Part shown: in pieces, positions 8,235 to 16,507 of the stretch
Layout: each line of letters starts with the position of its first letter
Position numbering within the stretch: position 1 is the stretch's first letter
Origin: Peptococcaceae bacterium BRH_c23
GTDB taxonomy: Bacteria; Bacillota_B; Desulfitobacteriia; Desulfitobacteriales; Desulfitobacteriaceae
Direction of reading: 5' to 3'
Assembly: GCA_000961805.1 (NCBI GenBank)
Contig: LADV01000130.1
Coordinates: 1 to 64,000 of the forward strand
DNA length: 64,000 bases
The notes under the pieces: model-generated
What the model was told of the DNA's origin: nothing
What the model saw: only the letters and a program-made list of their open reading frames with translations
Databases searched by the model: none
Translations under genes and position numbers: made by a program

Positions 8235-9638
8235 CTAATATCTGCGTGCCCCGAGGTAACGGGAGGCGTAAAAGCTATCACTAAGGCTTGATACTTTTAC
8301 ATTACTATTAGGGTTACTGGCATGAACAAAACGTCCTCCTCCGGTATAAATGCCCACATGTGATGCACCCTTAGCATAGGTTGTAAAGAATACTAAATCA
8401 CCGGGCACAAGACCATCTCTGCCCACTGCAGTTCCTGAAGCGAATTGGCTGAACGATGTACGAGGGAGGGATATCCCAGCACCTGCCAAGACATACTTGG
8501 TAAAACCTGAACAGTCAAAGCCACTGCGTGTTGTTCCGCCAAAAACATAGGGCGTCCCTTGCAAACTAAGGGCGAAATCTACGATGCTTGAAGAACCACC
8601 GCTTCCACGAGAAGCTGCGTAAGCGACAGTGACAGGCCGACTATTGGGGCCTTTAGCGATTACTTGATTGACAGGAGCTTGAATGACTTTTTCATCGACT
8701 ACCTGCTTAGTAACGTCAATCCCATTCTTTTGCACATAAGAATATGTAACTAATTTTGAGCCATTACTACCTTGAGTAATGACTTTTGTTTTGCCGTATC
8801 CTAAACTGTTATCAGATTTTGTTACGACATCATAGGGGATTGTCTCTGGACCCGAATAGGTTCCCTGACTCACGACAGTAAGATAGGGTGTTGAATCCAC
8901 AAGCTTAATAATTTGGCCGGGTTGCAACTTTGTATCTTTAGTTGCTCCTGGATTACCGGCTAATACTTCATCTGTCAACATATTATTTTTGCGCGCAATA
9001 AGCCACCAAGAATCGTTGGCTAGGACAGTATAATCCTTTGTCCTTATTTTACCATCAACTAACTTCTTAAAAGCTTGATCAACTTGGATCATTTGATCTG
9101 GTTGGACCTCTGTCTCTTCGACATGAACCTCTTCGGCAAAACTAACCGAAGTGACCTTATTTTCCTCACTGGGTTTAACATAATAGGATTCATAGTCTTT
9201 AAGAACTTTATCGGAATCTTCTTTGCTGGGTAAAACTGCAATTACAGAACCATCTGCTTCTAACTTATAACCATCAAGATAAAATCCCAATTTATCTTCC
9301 AATGTCTGTTCGCTTAAAGCAGAGTCATCATAGGCTGTTCGATTTACCCTAACCTTTTCATAGGTAATTTGGTCATGGGTTTTGGCAATCAGCCCGAAGG
9401 GCTTGCCATGTTCTTCTAGAATCGTTTCAACCAGATTATTACCCGTATTAACATCACGAACTAAGCCAATCTCTTGACCGTTAATCATTACGACAGCCGC
9501 AGAAGTCGTTGTCGAAAGATAATTGGTCAGTCCTCCAGTTAGGATAATTGTAATTGCTAGACCACCGATGACTTTCGGTGATTTCCATGATATTTTTTGG
9601 AGAGTGTTACGGAAAGATTGTTTGAAATCGAGTTGCAT
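8235..9638 (-). CDS. Cell-wall hydrolase: TM anchor, LysM, G5, NlpC/P60 endopeptidase
   Basis: 467-aa secreted or membrane-anchored peptidoglycan hydrolase. A hydrophobic segment at about 24-50 follows a basic N-terminus. A domain like those before clostridial M23 peptidases covers about 50-200. LysM (VLANDSWWLIARKNN ... LQPGQIIKL) is at about 205-250 and G5 (about 255-330) ends in VIAKGP. The C-terminal NlpC/P60 domain has the catalytic Cys in GFDCSGF, His in ASHVGIY, and a third polar residue in FVHAS. It would cut gamma-D-Glu-diaminopimelate links. It is preceded by a c-di-AMP riboswitch, which ties it to wall and osmotic homeostasis. Confidence 0.92.
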   Translation of the reverse strand: MQLDFKQSFRNTLQKISWKSPKVIGGLAITIILTGGLTNYLSTTTSAAVVMINGQEIGLVRDVNTGNNLVETILEEHGKPFGLIAKTHDQITYEKVRVNRTAYDDSALSEQTLEDKLGFYLDGYKLEADGSVIAVLPSKEDSDKVLKDYESYYVKPSEENKVTSVSFAEEVHVEETEVQPDQMIQVDQAFKKLVDGKIRTKDYTVLANDSWWLIARKNNMLTDEVLAGNPGATKDTKLQPGQIIKLVDSTPYLTVVSQGTYSGPETIPYDVVTKSDNSLGYGKTKVITQGSNGSKLVTYSYVQKNGIDVTKQVVDEKVIQAPVNQVIAKGPNSRPVTVAYAASRGSGGSSSIVDFALSLQGTPYVFGGTTRSGFDCSGFTKYVLAGAGISLPRTSFSQFASGTAVGRDGLVPGDLVFFTTYAKGASHVGIYTGGGRFVHASNPNSNVKVSSLSDSFYASRYLGARRY

Positions 9639-9654
9639 TGTTTTTCACCTTTCA

Positions 9655-9772
9655 TAGCTTACGAGGTTAGTTGACGGATTCGGGCAAGAAGGTGTAAGCC
9701 CGACGCGTATAATGCGCGTTTCACCCCATAAAAATATCCCCCGCTCTAGATGAATCTAGATTCAGCCTTATT
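9655..9772 (-). promoter_or_regulatory. c-di-AMP riboswitch (ydaO/yuaA motif)
   Basis: Read on the minus strand, the leader of the NlpC/P60 gene contains the ydaO landmarks in order: GGCTGAATCTAG, then GCGGGGGA, TGGGGTGAAAC, a hairpin GCGCATTATACGCG, and the diagnostic 3' block GCCCGAATCCGTCA + CTAACCTCGTAAGC. This class binds c-di-AMP and usually turns expression off; cell-wall hydrolase genes are a known target. The 3' end lies about 15-20 nt before the start codon, so control could be on termination or on initiation. Confidence 0.9.
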
Positions 9773-9789
9773 TTTCCTTTTTACGGCAC

Positions 9790-9817
9790 ATCATAAATTA
9801 TTCGACGAAATATGCAA
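9790..9817 (-). promoter_or_regulatory. Sigma-A-like promoter for the riboswitch transcript
   Basis: TTGCAT, 16-bp spacer, TATGAT on the minus strand, placed just upstream of the riboswitch 5' end. Confidence 0.55.
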
Positions 9818-9867
9818 ATGTCCTTTAAATAATTTTATGTAAAACTTGGTAAAATAGTTCATCTTAC

Positions 9868-9902
9868 ACTAAAAAAACCCCCACTTCTTGTAAGTGGGAG
9901 TT
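9868..9902 (-). terminator. Terminator of the SPFH gene
   Basis: CTCCCACTTACAAGAAGTGGG stem followed by GTTTTTTT on the minus strand (arms CCCACTT/AAGTGGG). The same core stem recurs at 36114-36142 behind the HD-GYP gene. Confidence 0.9.
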
Positions 9903-9924
9903 TCATTTGATGGGGTGAATGAGT

Positions 9925-10737
9925 TCACTGGGCGCCATTGACATTGATAAAAGGAACAGCGCCACCAGTAACATTTGGAAGTTTACCATCCCATTTTTCA
10001 ATGGCTTTAATTTGAGCTTCAATTTCTCTTAGCTTAACAAGTTCCGGGGTGACTTCTTGTTTTTGGAGACGTAACGATTCAGCTTCAGCTTTAGCTTGCT
10101 CGATTTTCTGTTTAGCCTCAATTTCGATTCTCTGAAGATCAAGATTGGCTTTTAAAGCTCGCTGCTCAGCAATTTGTTTTTGCTCGATTGCGTTATTGAA
10201 CTCCTCACTGAATTTGAATTCTGTAATGTTAATTTCATCAAGAATCATATAATAAGTGGATAATTTTGACGACAGTGTCTCTTTGATCTTGGAACTAACT
10301 TCTGAACGTTTTGAGATCAGCTCCTCAGCAGTGTATTGGGCAGTAACCGCTTTTACTGCTTCGCCGATGGCGGGATCTACAATTCGATCTCCATAGGATA
10401 AACCTACACTTTGATACAGCTTATTCGCTGCACTGGGCTCAAGGTGAAAGTTAACTGCGACAGTTGTGGTAACGATTTGTAGGTCTTTTGAAGCGGCCGT
10501 TTGATCGGATTGAGATTTTTGGACTCGTACATCAACATGGATCACGTCTTGAATGAAGGGGATCTTAAAATGAATCCCTTCAGTTAAAACGATCGGGCTC
10601 ACTGCCCCTAATTGAAGAACGATGCCTCTTTGACCTGCATTCACGATGACAAAGGCATTTAGCCCCAAGAAAATAAGGACTAGAAGCACTAGGCCAGATG
10701 TGATAAGGCTTTTACTCATTTTAGGTTTTGGAATCAT
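9925..10737 (-). CDS. SPFH/prohibitin-family membrane protein
   Basis: 270 aa. A basic N-terminus leads into one TM helix at about 10-31, then the SPFH/band-7 domain (GQRGIVLQLGAV, GIHFKIPFIQDVIHVDVR, AVNFHLEPSAANKLYQ). A long charged coiled coil at about 175-235 (EQKQIAEQRALKANLDLQRIE onward) follows. This is the prohibitin layout: ring-forming scaffold proteins of the membrane, often linked to FtsH or membrane stress. It appears to be transcribed alone with its own terminator. Confidence 0.88.
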   Translation of the reverse strand: MIPKPKMSKSLITSGLVLLVLIFLGLNAFVIVNAGQRGIVLQLGAVSPIVLTEGIHFKIPFIQDVIHVDVRVQKSQSDQTAASKDLQIVTTTVAVNFHLEPSAANKLYQSVGLSYGDRIVDPAIGEAVKAVTAQYTAEELISKRSEVSSKIKETLSSKLSTYYMILDEINITEFKFSEEFNNAIEQKQIAEQRALKANLDLQRIEIEAKQKIEQAKAEAESLRLQKQEVTPELVKLREIEAQIKAIEKWDGKLPNVTGGAVPFINVNGAQ

Positions 10738-10888
10738 ATTGACAACCTTTGAAGAATCCAGTTGGGTGCCCTCCTCTCATTTATATCGAGTAGATTATTT
10801 TCTGCTTTTCCCTGACCTTAGGTAAGATTCCCGTTTATCAAGAACGCGATATTTATTAGTACTCTTTTTTGCAATAAGTATGACGAAT

Positions 10889-11398
10889 TTATTTGAAAGA
10901 GGAGGACATTCGATGCCGTCTAAGGTCAGCACGAGGTATAGATATAAAGCAACTAGATGTAGTAATATAGTAAATAATTGAAAAGTAGAAAATGGAGGAA
11001 TTAGCTAAGGAAGTTACTAGCACAACATCTTTTCCACTCATCTGGAGATCCTGAGCAATTTTCCAGAAATGATTTCCCTGAACTGGCTCCAATAGAACCT
11101 CCATATTGCCCCCACAAACAGCGATTCCAGCAGTAATAGTCTCCTGATTAATTTCTAGGCGATGTATTTCAGTGCTTGCTTCACTTTCAGCAGTCGACAA
11201 CGCCAGTGCCTGTTTTGTGATCAGTTTTTCTGCAGTTCCTCCTCCAATAGTTCCTATTGTTTGGCCAGTCTCCATGACCAACATTTGGGTACCCAGATCA
11301 CGTGGTGTCGAACCCTCAGTGCGGATAATCGTCGCAAGTACAGCCTTTACTTGAGTATTTTGAGCATTTATAATAGCCTGTATTATTGTTTCATCCAA
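10889..11398 (-). pseudogene. XdhC/CoxI family N-terminal fragment
   Basis: The first ~115 residues are a good XdhC N-terminal domain: AVLATIIRTEGSTPRDLG, GQTIGTIGGGTAEKLI and GIAVCGGNMEVLLEPV. XdhC proteins handle molybdenum cofactor maturation and insertion for xanthine dehydrogenase-like enzymes. After KDVVLVTSL the homology stops, and the Rossmann-like C-terminal domain (family length about 250-380) is replaced by an unrelated tail. TTG 11398 behind GAGAGGTG is the likely start. No molybdo-hydroxylase gene is nearby. It is probably a truncated relic. Confidence 0.7.
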
Positions 11399-11561
11399 AA
11401 AAGCACCTCTCAATCTCAAGTTCCTTGGCTAAGATGAGTATTACTTTAATAAAACCATCCATTTCCAAAATTGTCAATGCCATTACTATGAATCAATCCT
11501 AAACAGGGTGGAGACCAGATAATTGTTCAAAGAAATAGCGAAAAGGAAAGGTAGGAAGAAA

Positions 11562-12179
11562 ATGGGAGAATTAGAAAAACATGCACGATTATTTAACCTA
11601 ATTGCTCCTGTCTACAATGTCTTTTTTGGAGGTCAAGTTAGGAATTATCGCGCTATTCTGGACAAATATGAAGAGTTGCTGAATATTCCAGTTGGAGGCA
11701 GAGTTTTGGATATAGGGTGTGGTACAGGAGCCTTTATATATTGTTTAGCGGAGCGAGGGTATCGGGCCGTGGGAGTAGATTTTTCCTCATCGATGCTCCG
11801 AGCAGCTAAAAAGTCCACTCCGGGGAGGTCGATTGAGTTAGTACAGGGGGATGTTACTAAGGGATTGGATTTTCCTGCTAAAAGTTTTGACTTGGTGCTC
11901 TCATCCTATGTTTTGCATGGGTTGAATTCTGAGTTGCGTCAAAGTATCTATGCTGAGGCCAGCAGACTTTCCCATGGTCGGGTCCTTTTCTATGATTATA
12001 ACCAAAAGCGTCGATTTCTTACGGATCTTATCGAATGGGCAGAAGGTGGAGATTACTTCGGATTTGTACGCCATGGGGAAAAGGAAATGAGAACACATTT
12101 CCAAGCTGTGAATAGAATAGATGTTGGCCCCCAGACGGCGCTTTATCTATGCTCAAGTAAACTCTCGCTCGAGTTATAA
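11562..12179 (+). CDS. Class I SAM-dependent methyltransferase
   Basis: About 205 aa. Motif I is RVLDIGCGTGAFI, the acidic residue after strand 2 lies in AVGVDFSSSML, and motif post-II is ELVQGDVTK. FDLVLSSYVLHGL is the motif before the catalytic helix. The N-terminus (LFNLIAPVYNVFFGGQVRNYR) resembles UbiE/COQ5-like and phospholipid methyltransferases, but the target is not identifiable. The ATG follows AGGAAG; an upstream in-frame TTG (11523) has no better site. A hairpin repeat follows the stop. Confidence 0.82.
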   Translation: MGELEKHARLFNLIAPVYNVFFGGQVRNYRAILDKYEELLNIPVGGRVLDIGCGTGAFIYCLAERGYRAVGVDFSSSMLRAAKKSTPGRSIELVQGDVTKGLDFPAKSFDLVLSSYVLHGLNSELRQSIYAEASRLSHGRVLFYDYNQKRRFLTDLIEWAEGGDYFGFVRHGEKEMRTHFQAVNRIDVGPQTALYLCSSKLSLEL

Positions 12180-12183
12180 AGCT

Positions 12184-12286
12184 GAAACAAGGGGACAGGT
12201 TCCTTGTTTCGTTGTATATGAGGAAAAAGTGGGAGGAGACAGAGGGAGAAACAGAGGAGAAAACAGTGTGCCTGTCCCCCTGTTTC
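12184..12286. repeat. REP/MITE-like hairpin element
   Basis: It begins GAAACAAGGGGACAGG and ends with a near-complement CCTGTCCCCCTGTTTC, 103 bp in all. The left end is itself a small palindrome closing with CCTTGTTTC. A 27-bp copy in inverted orientation lies at 15543-15569. Such GGGACAGG-type hairpins are typical of REP families mobilised by IS200-like tyrosine transposases (RAYTs); no transposase is in this window. Confidence 0.65.
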
Positions 12287-12388
12287 ACCCCCGTTGGGGG
12301 AAATGTCTTGAGAAGGATATTCCGAATGGAAAGTAGAAGTAATATATAAATAACGTTTAAACAATGTTTCCGAGAGAAGGTGAAGCGT

Positions 12389-13453
12389 TTGATCAACGCG
12401 CAAATGCAGAGCGCGAGAGATTTCCTTAGTCTTTTATCTACTGCCTCAGGGGTTTCGGGTTATGAAGCTTCTATCGCTTCTTTGGTCATGGAGCGATTTA
12501 CTCCATTAGCTGATGAGGTACGGTGTGATACGTTTGGCAATGTTTATGCTTTGAAAAAAGGCAATAGTAAGCGTTCGAAAATTATGCTAGCTGCTCATAT
12601 GGATGAAATCGGCCTTATCGTCAAGAAGATCGATCCCCGAGGTTTTCTGAGTTTTACTTCTATTGGTGGGGTAGACCAGCGAACCCTCTTGTCCCAAGAG
12701 GTACTTGTTCATGGACGAGAGACCATCCCCGGCATCATTGGCTCTTTGCCTCCACACCTATTACAGAATGAGGACTTGAATCAAGCGGTTAAGATGGAGG
12801 AAATGGCGATTGACGTTGGACTTTCCCCCGCTAAACTTAATGAGATTATCCAAGTCGGAGATATAATCACCCTAAAGCGAGAACTATATCCTTTGCTTAA
12901 GCATGTGATGGCGGGAAAATCCTTGGATGATCGTGCTGGGGTTGTGGTGATGATGGTTTGCCTAGAAGAACTCTCCCGCCTCCAGCATTTTCACGATGTG
13001 ATTGCGGTGGCTACGACCCAGGAAGAAGTAGGACTCCGGGGAGCTCTTACCAGTGCTTATACGCTCAATCCGGATTTAGCAGTGGCCATTGATGTTACCC
13101 ACGCCAGCACACCGGATACTAAGGGTCAAGTTACCATTGATTTAGGCAAAGGGCCGGCAGTGGCGCTTGGCCCCAATATTCATCCTGCCATTTACCGTCA
13201 TTTCTCAGAATCCGCTCAAGAGCACCGTTTGCCGATTCAGATTGAACCGATCCCAGGACATTCTGGAACGGATGCTTGGGCTATTCAAGTAACCCAAGCA
13301 GGGATCCCTACCGGACTGATCTCTATTCCTTTGCGCTATATGCATACCTCTGTAGAAACTCTAGATATGCAAGACGTCCTTAATTCTGGAAAGCTACTGG
13401 CTCAGTTTATTGCCTCCTTACCAGACAATTTGGAGGGATTTTTATGTTATTAA
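12389..13453 (+). CDS. M42 family metallopeptidase, first of three in tandem
   Basis: About 354 aa, dinuclear-metal aminopeptidase of the M42 (TET/glutamyl aminopeptidase) family. Metal and catalytic residues are seen in order: AAHMDEIG (His, Asp), SLDDRAG (bridging Asp), TQEEVGLRG (catalytic Glu plus Glu ligand), AIDVTHAS (Asp) and YMHTS (His). Family proteins form 12-mer tetrahedra that digest peptides. TTG 12389 is spaced correctly from GAAGGTG; GTG 12380 overlaps that site. It overlaps the next gene by 10 bp, so the three are one operon. Confidence 0.92.
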   Translation: MINAQMQSARDFLSLLSTASGVSGYEASIASLVMERFTPLADEVRCDTFGNVYALKKGNSKRSKIMLAAHMDEIGLIVKKIDPRGFLSFTSIGGVDQRTLLSQEVLVHGRETIPGIIGSLPPHLLQNEDLNQAVKMEEMAIDVGLSPAKLNEIIQVGDIITLKRELYPLLKHVMAGKSLDDRAGVVVMMVCLEELSRLQHFHDVIAVATTQEEVGLRGALTSAYTLNPDLAVAIDVTHASTPDTKGQVTIDLGKGPAVALGPNIHPAIYRHFSESAQEHRLPIQIEPIPGHSGTDAWAIQVTQAGIPTGLISIPLRYMHTSVETLDMQDVLNSGKLLAQFIASLPDNLEGFLCY

Positions 13454-14490
13454 AGAGTCTGAGCGAATTAAACGGCACCTCAGGGGCTGAAGGCCTGGTC
13501 CGTAATTTCTTGCGCCAACAGATTGAACCCTTTGTTGAGACGATCAACGTCGATAAAATCGGGAATTTGATCGCGACTAAAAACGGGCATCTTCCTGGTC
13601 CGAAAGTTATGCTTGCCGCTCATATGGACGAAGTAGCCTTGATGATCATCGAGATAACTAGTGACGGTTTTCTCAAATTCCGGCCGGTTGGTGGAATTGA
13701 TGCTCGAATTCTGGTGTCTAAACCAGTACAAATTAATGAATCCCTCGTCGGGGTAATCGGAGCTAAAGCCATTCATTTACAAAAACGGTCTGAACGTCAA
13801 AAGGCTTTGTCCTTTGACCAACTCTATATTGATATCGGGGCTAAATCCAAAGAAGACGCTGCCAAGAAAGTTAAACTGGGCGATTATGCTTATTTTATGA
13901 CGAAATGCGAGCCTTTCGGAGAAGGTCTATACAAAGGAAAGGCTTTTGATGATCGGATAGGGTGTGCCATCTTGGTTGAGTTGCTTAAGCAAGACTATAA
14001 TTTCCCTCTAGTTGCTGCATTTACTGTGCAAGAGGAGGTAGGCCTTCGGGGTGCCAAGGTCGCAGCCTATCACGTCGCCCCAGATTTTGCGATAGTCATT
14101 GAGGGAACGGTAGCGGCTGATGTGTTTGATTGCGAAGAAGAGGGCTGGGTTACGGAGTTAGGCCAAGGCCCTGCTTGCTCGCTCATGGATAGAGCAACTT
14201 TTTTCAACCCCGAACTTATCCAGTGGGTGACGGACATAGCTCGTCATAAAGGAATTCCACTGCAGTTTCGGCGTGGAGGCAGTGGTGGAAACGACGCTGG
14301 TACTATTCATGTTAGTAAAGCTGGAATCCCGACAATTGCTTTAAGTGTACCCTGTCGTTATATTCATTCCTTTGCCTCGGTTATCTCAGAAAAGGATTAT
14401 ACAGCTTGTCTTAACCTAGTTCATGAATTATTAAAAGAACTTCCGCGTAAGCTTGAGATTAGCTCGATGGATAAGGAGGCTAAAGTGTGA
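13444..14490 (+). CDS. M42 family metallopeptidase, second of three
   Basis: 348 aa with the same ligand set: AAHMDEVA, AFDDRIG, VQEEVGLRG, VIEGTVAAD (Glu-Gly-Thr in place of the Asp-Val-Thr of its neighbours) and YIHSF. The switch at that metal-ligand position is a common M42 variant and may change metal or substrate preference. The start ATG lies inside the end of the first gene. The short insert around VSKPVQINESLVGVIGAK matches the M42 apical domain. Confidence 0.92.
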   Translation: MLLKSLSELNGTSGAEGLVRNFLRQQIEPFVETINVDKIGNLIATKNGHLPGPKVMLAAHMDEVALMIIEITSDGFLKFRPVGGIDARILVSKPVQINESLVGVIGAKAIHLQKRSERQKALSFDQLYIDIGAKSKEDAAKKVKLGDYAYFMTKCEPFGEGLYKGKAFDDRIGCAILVELLKQDYNFPLVAAFTVQEEVGLRGAKVAAYHVAPDFAIVIEGTVAADVFDCEEEGWVTELGQGPACSLMDRATFFNPELIQWVTDIARHKGIPLQFRRGGSGGNDAGTIHVSKAGIPTIALSVPCRYIHSFASVISEKDYTACLNLVHELLKELPRKLEISSMDKEAKV

Positions 14491-15485
14491 TGGATTTGGA
14501 TTTTACAATACTTGAACAATTAACCCAAATATTTGGTCCTTCCGGTTCCGAAGAGCGAGTGGCGGAATTCATAGCGAATCAACTGCGCCCTTACTGTGAC
14601 GAACTTAAGACGGACACCTTAGGAAATCTCATGGTCGTACGTCATGGAACTGGTAAGAAAATCATGGTTGCTGCTCATATGGATGAAATCGGCTTGATGA
14701 TCACCCATCTTGATAAAGAAGGGTTCTTGCGTTTTACCCCCCTCGGTGGAGTGCGTATCCCCAACCTTGTTGGACAGAGAGTCAAGTTTAGCAAGGGCAG
14801 GATCGGAACCATCGGAGTTGAAAAATTAGATAAACCAAGCGATCTCAAGCTTGATAAGCTCTATATCGATATTGGTGTGTCTTCACGGGAAGAGGCTGAA
14901 CAGATTGTCCACATAGGGGAAACGGCAGTTTTTATTGGGGATTTCGTAGAATCGGAATCGAAGATAATCTCGAAGGCCCTCGATGACCGAATTGGGTGTT
15001 TTGTAGCAATAGAAGCACTCAAACGAACCAAATCCACAAATGAGTTAGCGTTTGTCTTTACGGTGCAAGAAGAAATTGGGATTCGCGGTGCCCGAACGGC
15101 CTCCTATTCTCTCGAACCGGACTTGGCGATTGCTGTGGATGTCACGGCTACCGGAGATACCCCCAAAGCGCACCCAATGTCAGTAAAACTAGGAAGTGGA
15201 GTAGGGATTAAGGTGCTTGATCACTCTATGATTACCTCTCCTCGGATTAAGCGTTGGATGGCTGCTATAGCCACGGAAAGGAAGATTCCCTTCCAGTGGG
15301 AGGTTTTAGAGTATGGTGGAACGGATTCGGGTGCCATTCATTTGTCTAGGGGAGGGGTGCCCTCAGGAGTTCTTTCCATCCCCACTCGATATGTCCACAG
15401 CCCAGCTGAAATGCTTGACAAACGGGATGTTGAAGCAGCAGTGGATTTACTTGTAGCCCTCTTAGAACGGGCAACAGAATTATAG
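14490..15485 (+). CDS. M42 family metallopeptidase, third of three
   Basis: 331 aa. Ligand motifs: AAHMDEIG, ALDDRIG, VQEEIGIRG, AVDVTATGDTP and YVHSP. The ATG at 14490 shares its A with the preceding TGA and AGGAGG (14474-14479) serves it; an in-frame GTG at 14487 is also possible. It is followed by a terminator at 15598-15628. The three paralogues differ enough to be an old duplication and could co-assemble. Confidence 0.92.
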   Translation: MDLDFTILEQLTQIFGPSGSEERVAEFIANQLRPYCDELKTDTLGNLMVVRHGTGKKIMVAAHMDEIGLMITHLDKEGFLRFTPLGGVRIPNLVGQRVKFSKGRIGTIGVEKLDKPSDLKLDKLYIDIGVSSREEAEQIVHIGETAVFIGDFVESESKIISKALDDRIGCFVAIEALKRTKSTNELAFVFTVQEEIGIRGARTASYSLEPDLAIAVDVTATGDTPKAHPMSVKLGSGVGIKVLDHSMITSPRIKRWMAAIATERKIPFQWEVLEYGGTDSGAIHLSRGGVPSGVLSIPTRYVHSPAEMLDKRDVEAAVDLLVALLERATEL

Positions 15486-15542
15486 AAGAGACCACAAAGA
15501 AAGCGCTTTAAAGAACGGCTCTCGTCTTGTAAACAAGAGGGG

Positions 15543-15569
15543 GAAACAAGGAACCTGTCCCCTTGTTTT
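15543..15569. repeat. Inverted copy of the 12.2-kb hairpin repeat
   Basis: 26 of 27 bases match the reverse complement of 12184-12210 (core GGAACCTGTCCCCTTG). The two copies flank the M42 operon in opposite orientation. Confidence 0.7.
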
Positions 15570-15597
15570 CCTCTTATTTAATCAATCATAAGATTAC

Positions 15598-15628
15598 GGC
15601 TTCAATGGTTGAGCCAGAGGTTTTTTTG
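15598..15628 (+). terminator. Terminator of the M42 operon
   Basis: GGCTTCAA and TTGAGCC arms, then AGAGGTTTTTTT. Confidence 0.75.
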
Positions 15629-15638
15629 TTCAAGGCAC

Positions 15639-15666
15639 TTGACAGAGTACCGGATTTACGTATAAT
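15639..15666 (+). promoter_or_regulatory. Near-consensus sigma-A promoter with no gene behind it
   Basis: TTGACA (15639-15644), 16-bp spacer, TATAAT (15661-15666). This is the best housekeeping promoter match I found in the window, yet no open frame follows for 1.2 kb, which points to a non-coding transcript. Confidence 0.8.
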
Positions 15667-15672
15667 AAAGGT

Positions 15673-15826
15673 ATAAACACTCATTAATAAAGATTCAGAT
15701 TTCTAAAAACTTATTGGTCGCGTGCTAGGTAAAGTTTCGATTCATCGAAGGTTTATGCATCGCAATTAGTTAAGTTCCGATGCTGAATTTCGAAGAATTG
15801 GAGCCACCTAAGAGGGTGGTTTTTGT
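15673..15826 (+). ncRNA. Candidate small RNA (~150 nt)
   Basis: It runs from the expected start of the strong promoter to a terminator GCCACCTAAGAGGGTGG + TTTTT (15803-15826). Internal stems are TTCGAT/ATCGAA and GCATCG/CGATGC. Both ends carry ATTCAG/CTGAAT segments that can pair, giving a mostly double-stranded rod that loosely recalls 6S RNA. I cannot assign a family. If the terminator is leaky, the RNA would continue into the next element. Confidence 0.45.
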
Positions 15827-15844
15827 TGTTAGAAAGAAAGTTTT

Positions 15845-16489
15845 CCCGCAAAGTTCCTCTCATTAGTAGAAGCAAGTCAGTTGGTAATAGTGGTTTAGTC
15901 AGTTGAGAAAGATTCATTTTTGCATGAACAGTCAGTCGTTTAGGTAGTTAGTTTAGTGGATAGTTAGTTTAGTGGATAGTTTAGTTTAGTGGATAGTTTG
16001 GTTTAGTGGATAGTTTAGTTTAGTGGATAGTTTGGTTTAGTGGATAGTTAGTTTAATGGTTAGTAGTTTAGTGGTCAGTGGTTAGTCATTAGCCCGTTTG
16101 TTGTTTATATTGAATTCGGTTAGCCTAATTAAGTTAGCCTTTGTTTCTCCAAAAAATTCCGGCCTGCGTTCCAAAAATCGAATTTTCCTTAATGACTGTT
16201 TTCAGATTGATCCCAGTTGGACCTAAAGTATTGAAGAAATAGTGGAGGATTTGTCCAGATTAGTTTAGTTACCTTTGAACTTTGTTTTTGACTGGTTTAC
16301 GTTTAGTTAGGTTAAAGTCTTGATTCCCTTACTGGGTGGTAACAGAGCTGCGTTTTATCTGGTTTTGATTTCTAGTTGTAAGGTGCATTAGCTACAAACC
16401 TATATTCTCCGGTTAATAACGTTTGGTAATGTTTGGTTAAAGATTAATCTAGAGCCGTGTATCCATTAATTCTGGAGGAACTTTGCGGG
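15845..16489 (+). ncRNA. Large structured non-coding element with terminal inverted repeat
   Basis: 645 bp with no open frame of note, closed by a perfect 15-bp inverted repeat (CCCGCAAAGTTCCTC at 15845-15859, GAGGAACTTTGCGGG at 16475-16489). The first part is G/T-rich on the plus strand, with almost no C, and carries tandem repeats. The second half is rich in TTTGGTTA/GGTTAGCC-like words. A terminator follows 19 bp later and a strong promoter precedes it. The layout suits a long ornate RNA whose ends pair. A mobile element with short terminal repeats is the alternative, but no target duplication or transposase is visible. Confidence 0.4.
15945..16075 (+). repeat. G/T-rich tandem repeat, 8 units of 15-17 bp
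   Basis: Contiguous units: two TAGTTAGTTTAGTGGA, then four alternating TAGTTTAGTTTAGTGGA and TAGTTTGGTTTAGTGGA, then two degraded copies. There are no spacers. The alternation of A and G at position 7 suggests duplication of a two-unit block. Confidence 0.9.
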
Positions 16490-16507
16490 ATTCAATATTA
16501 GATGTTA

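Noticed and set aside
11162..11437. 91-codon plus-strand frame
   Set aside because: Ser/Cys-rich shadow of the XdhC fragment.
12028..12403. Several frames around 12.1-12.4 kb on both strands
   Set aside because: They run through the REP-like hairpin and the methyltransferase gene; composition is not protein-like.
15803..15826. T-box leader (AGAGGGTGG near a terminator)
   Set aside because: The following bases are TTTTT, not NACCGCG, no specifier stem is seen and no amino-acid gene follows; it is the right arm of a terminator.
15945..16075. CRISPR-like array
   Set aside because: Units are contiguous, 15-17 bp, without spacers and without cas genes; it is a simple tandem repeat.
15845..16489. 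Insertion sequence
   Set aside because: It has terminal inverted repeats but no transposase frame and no visible target duplication.
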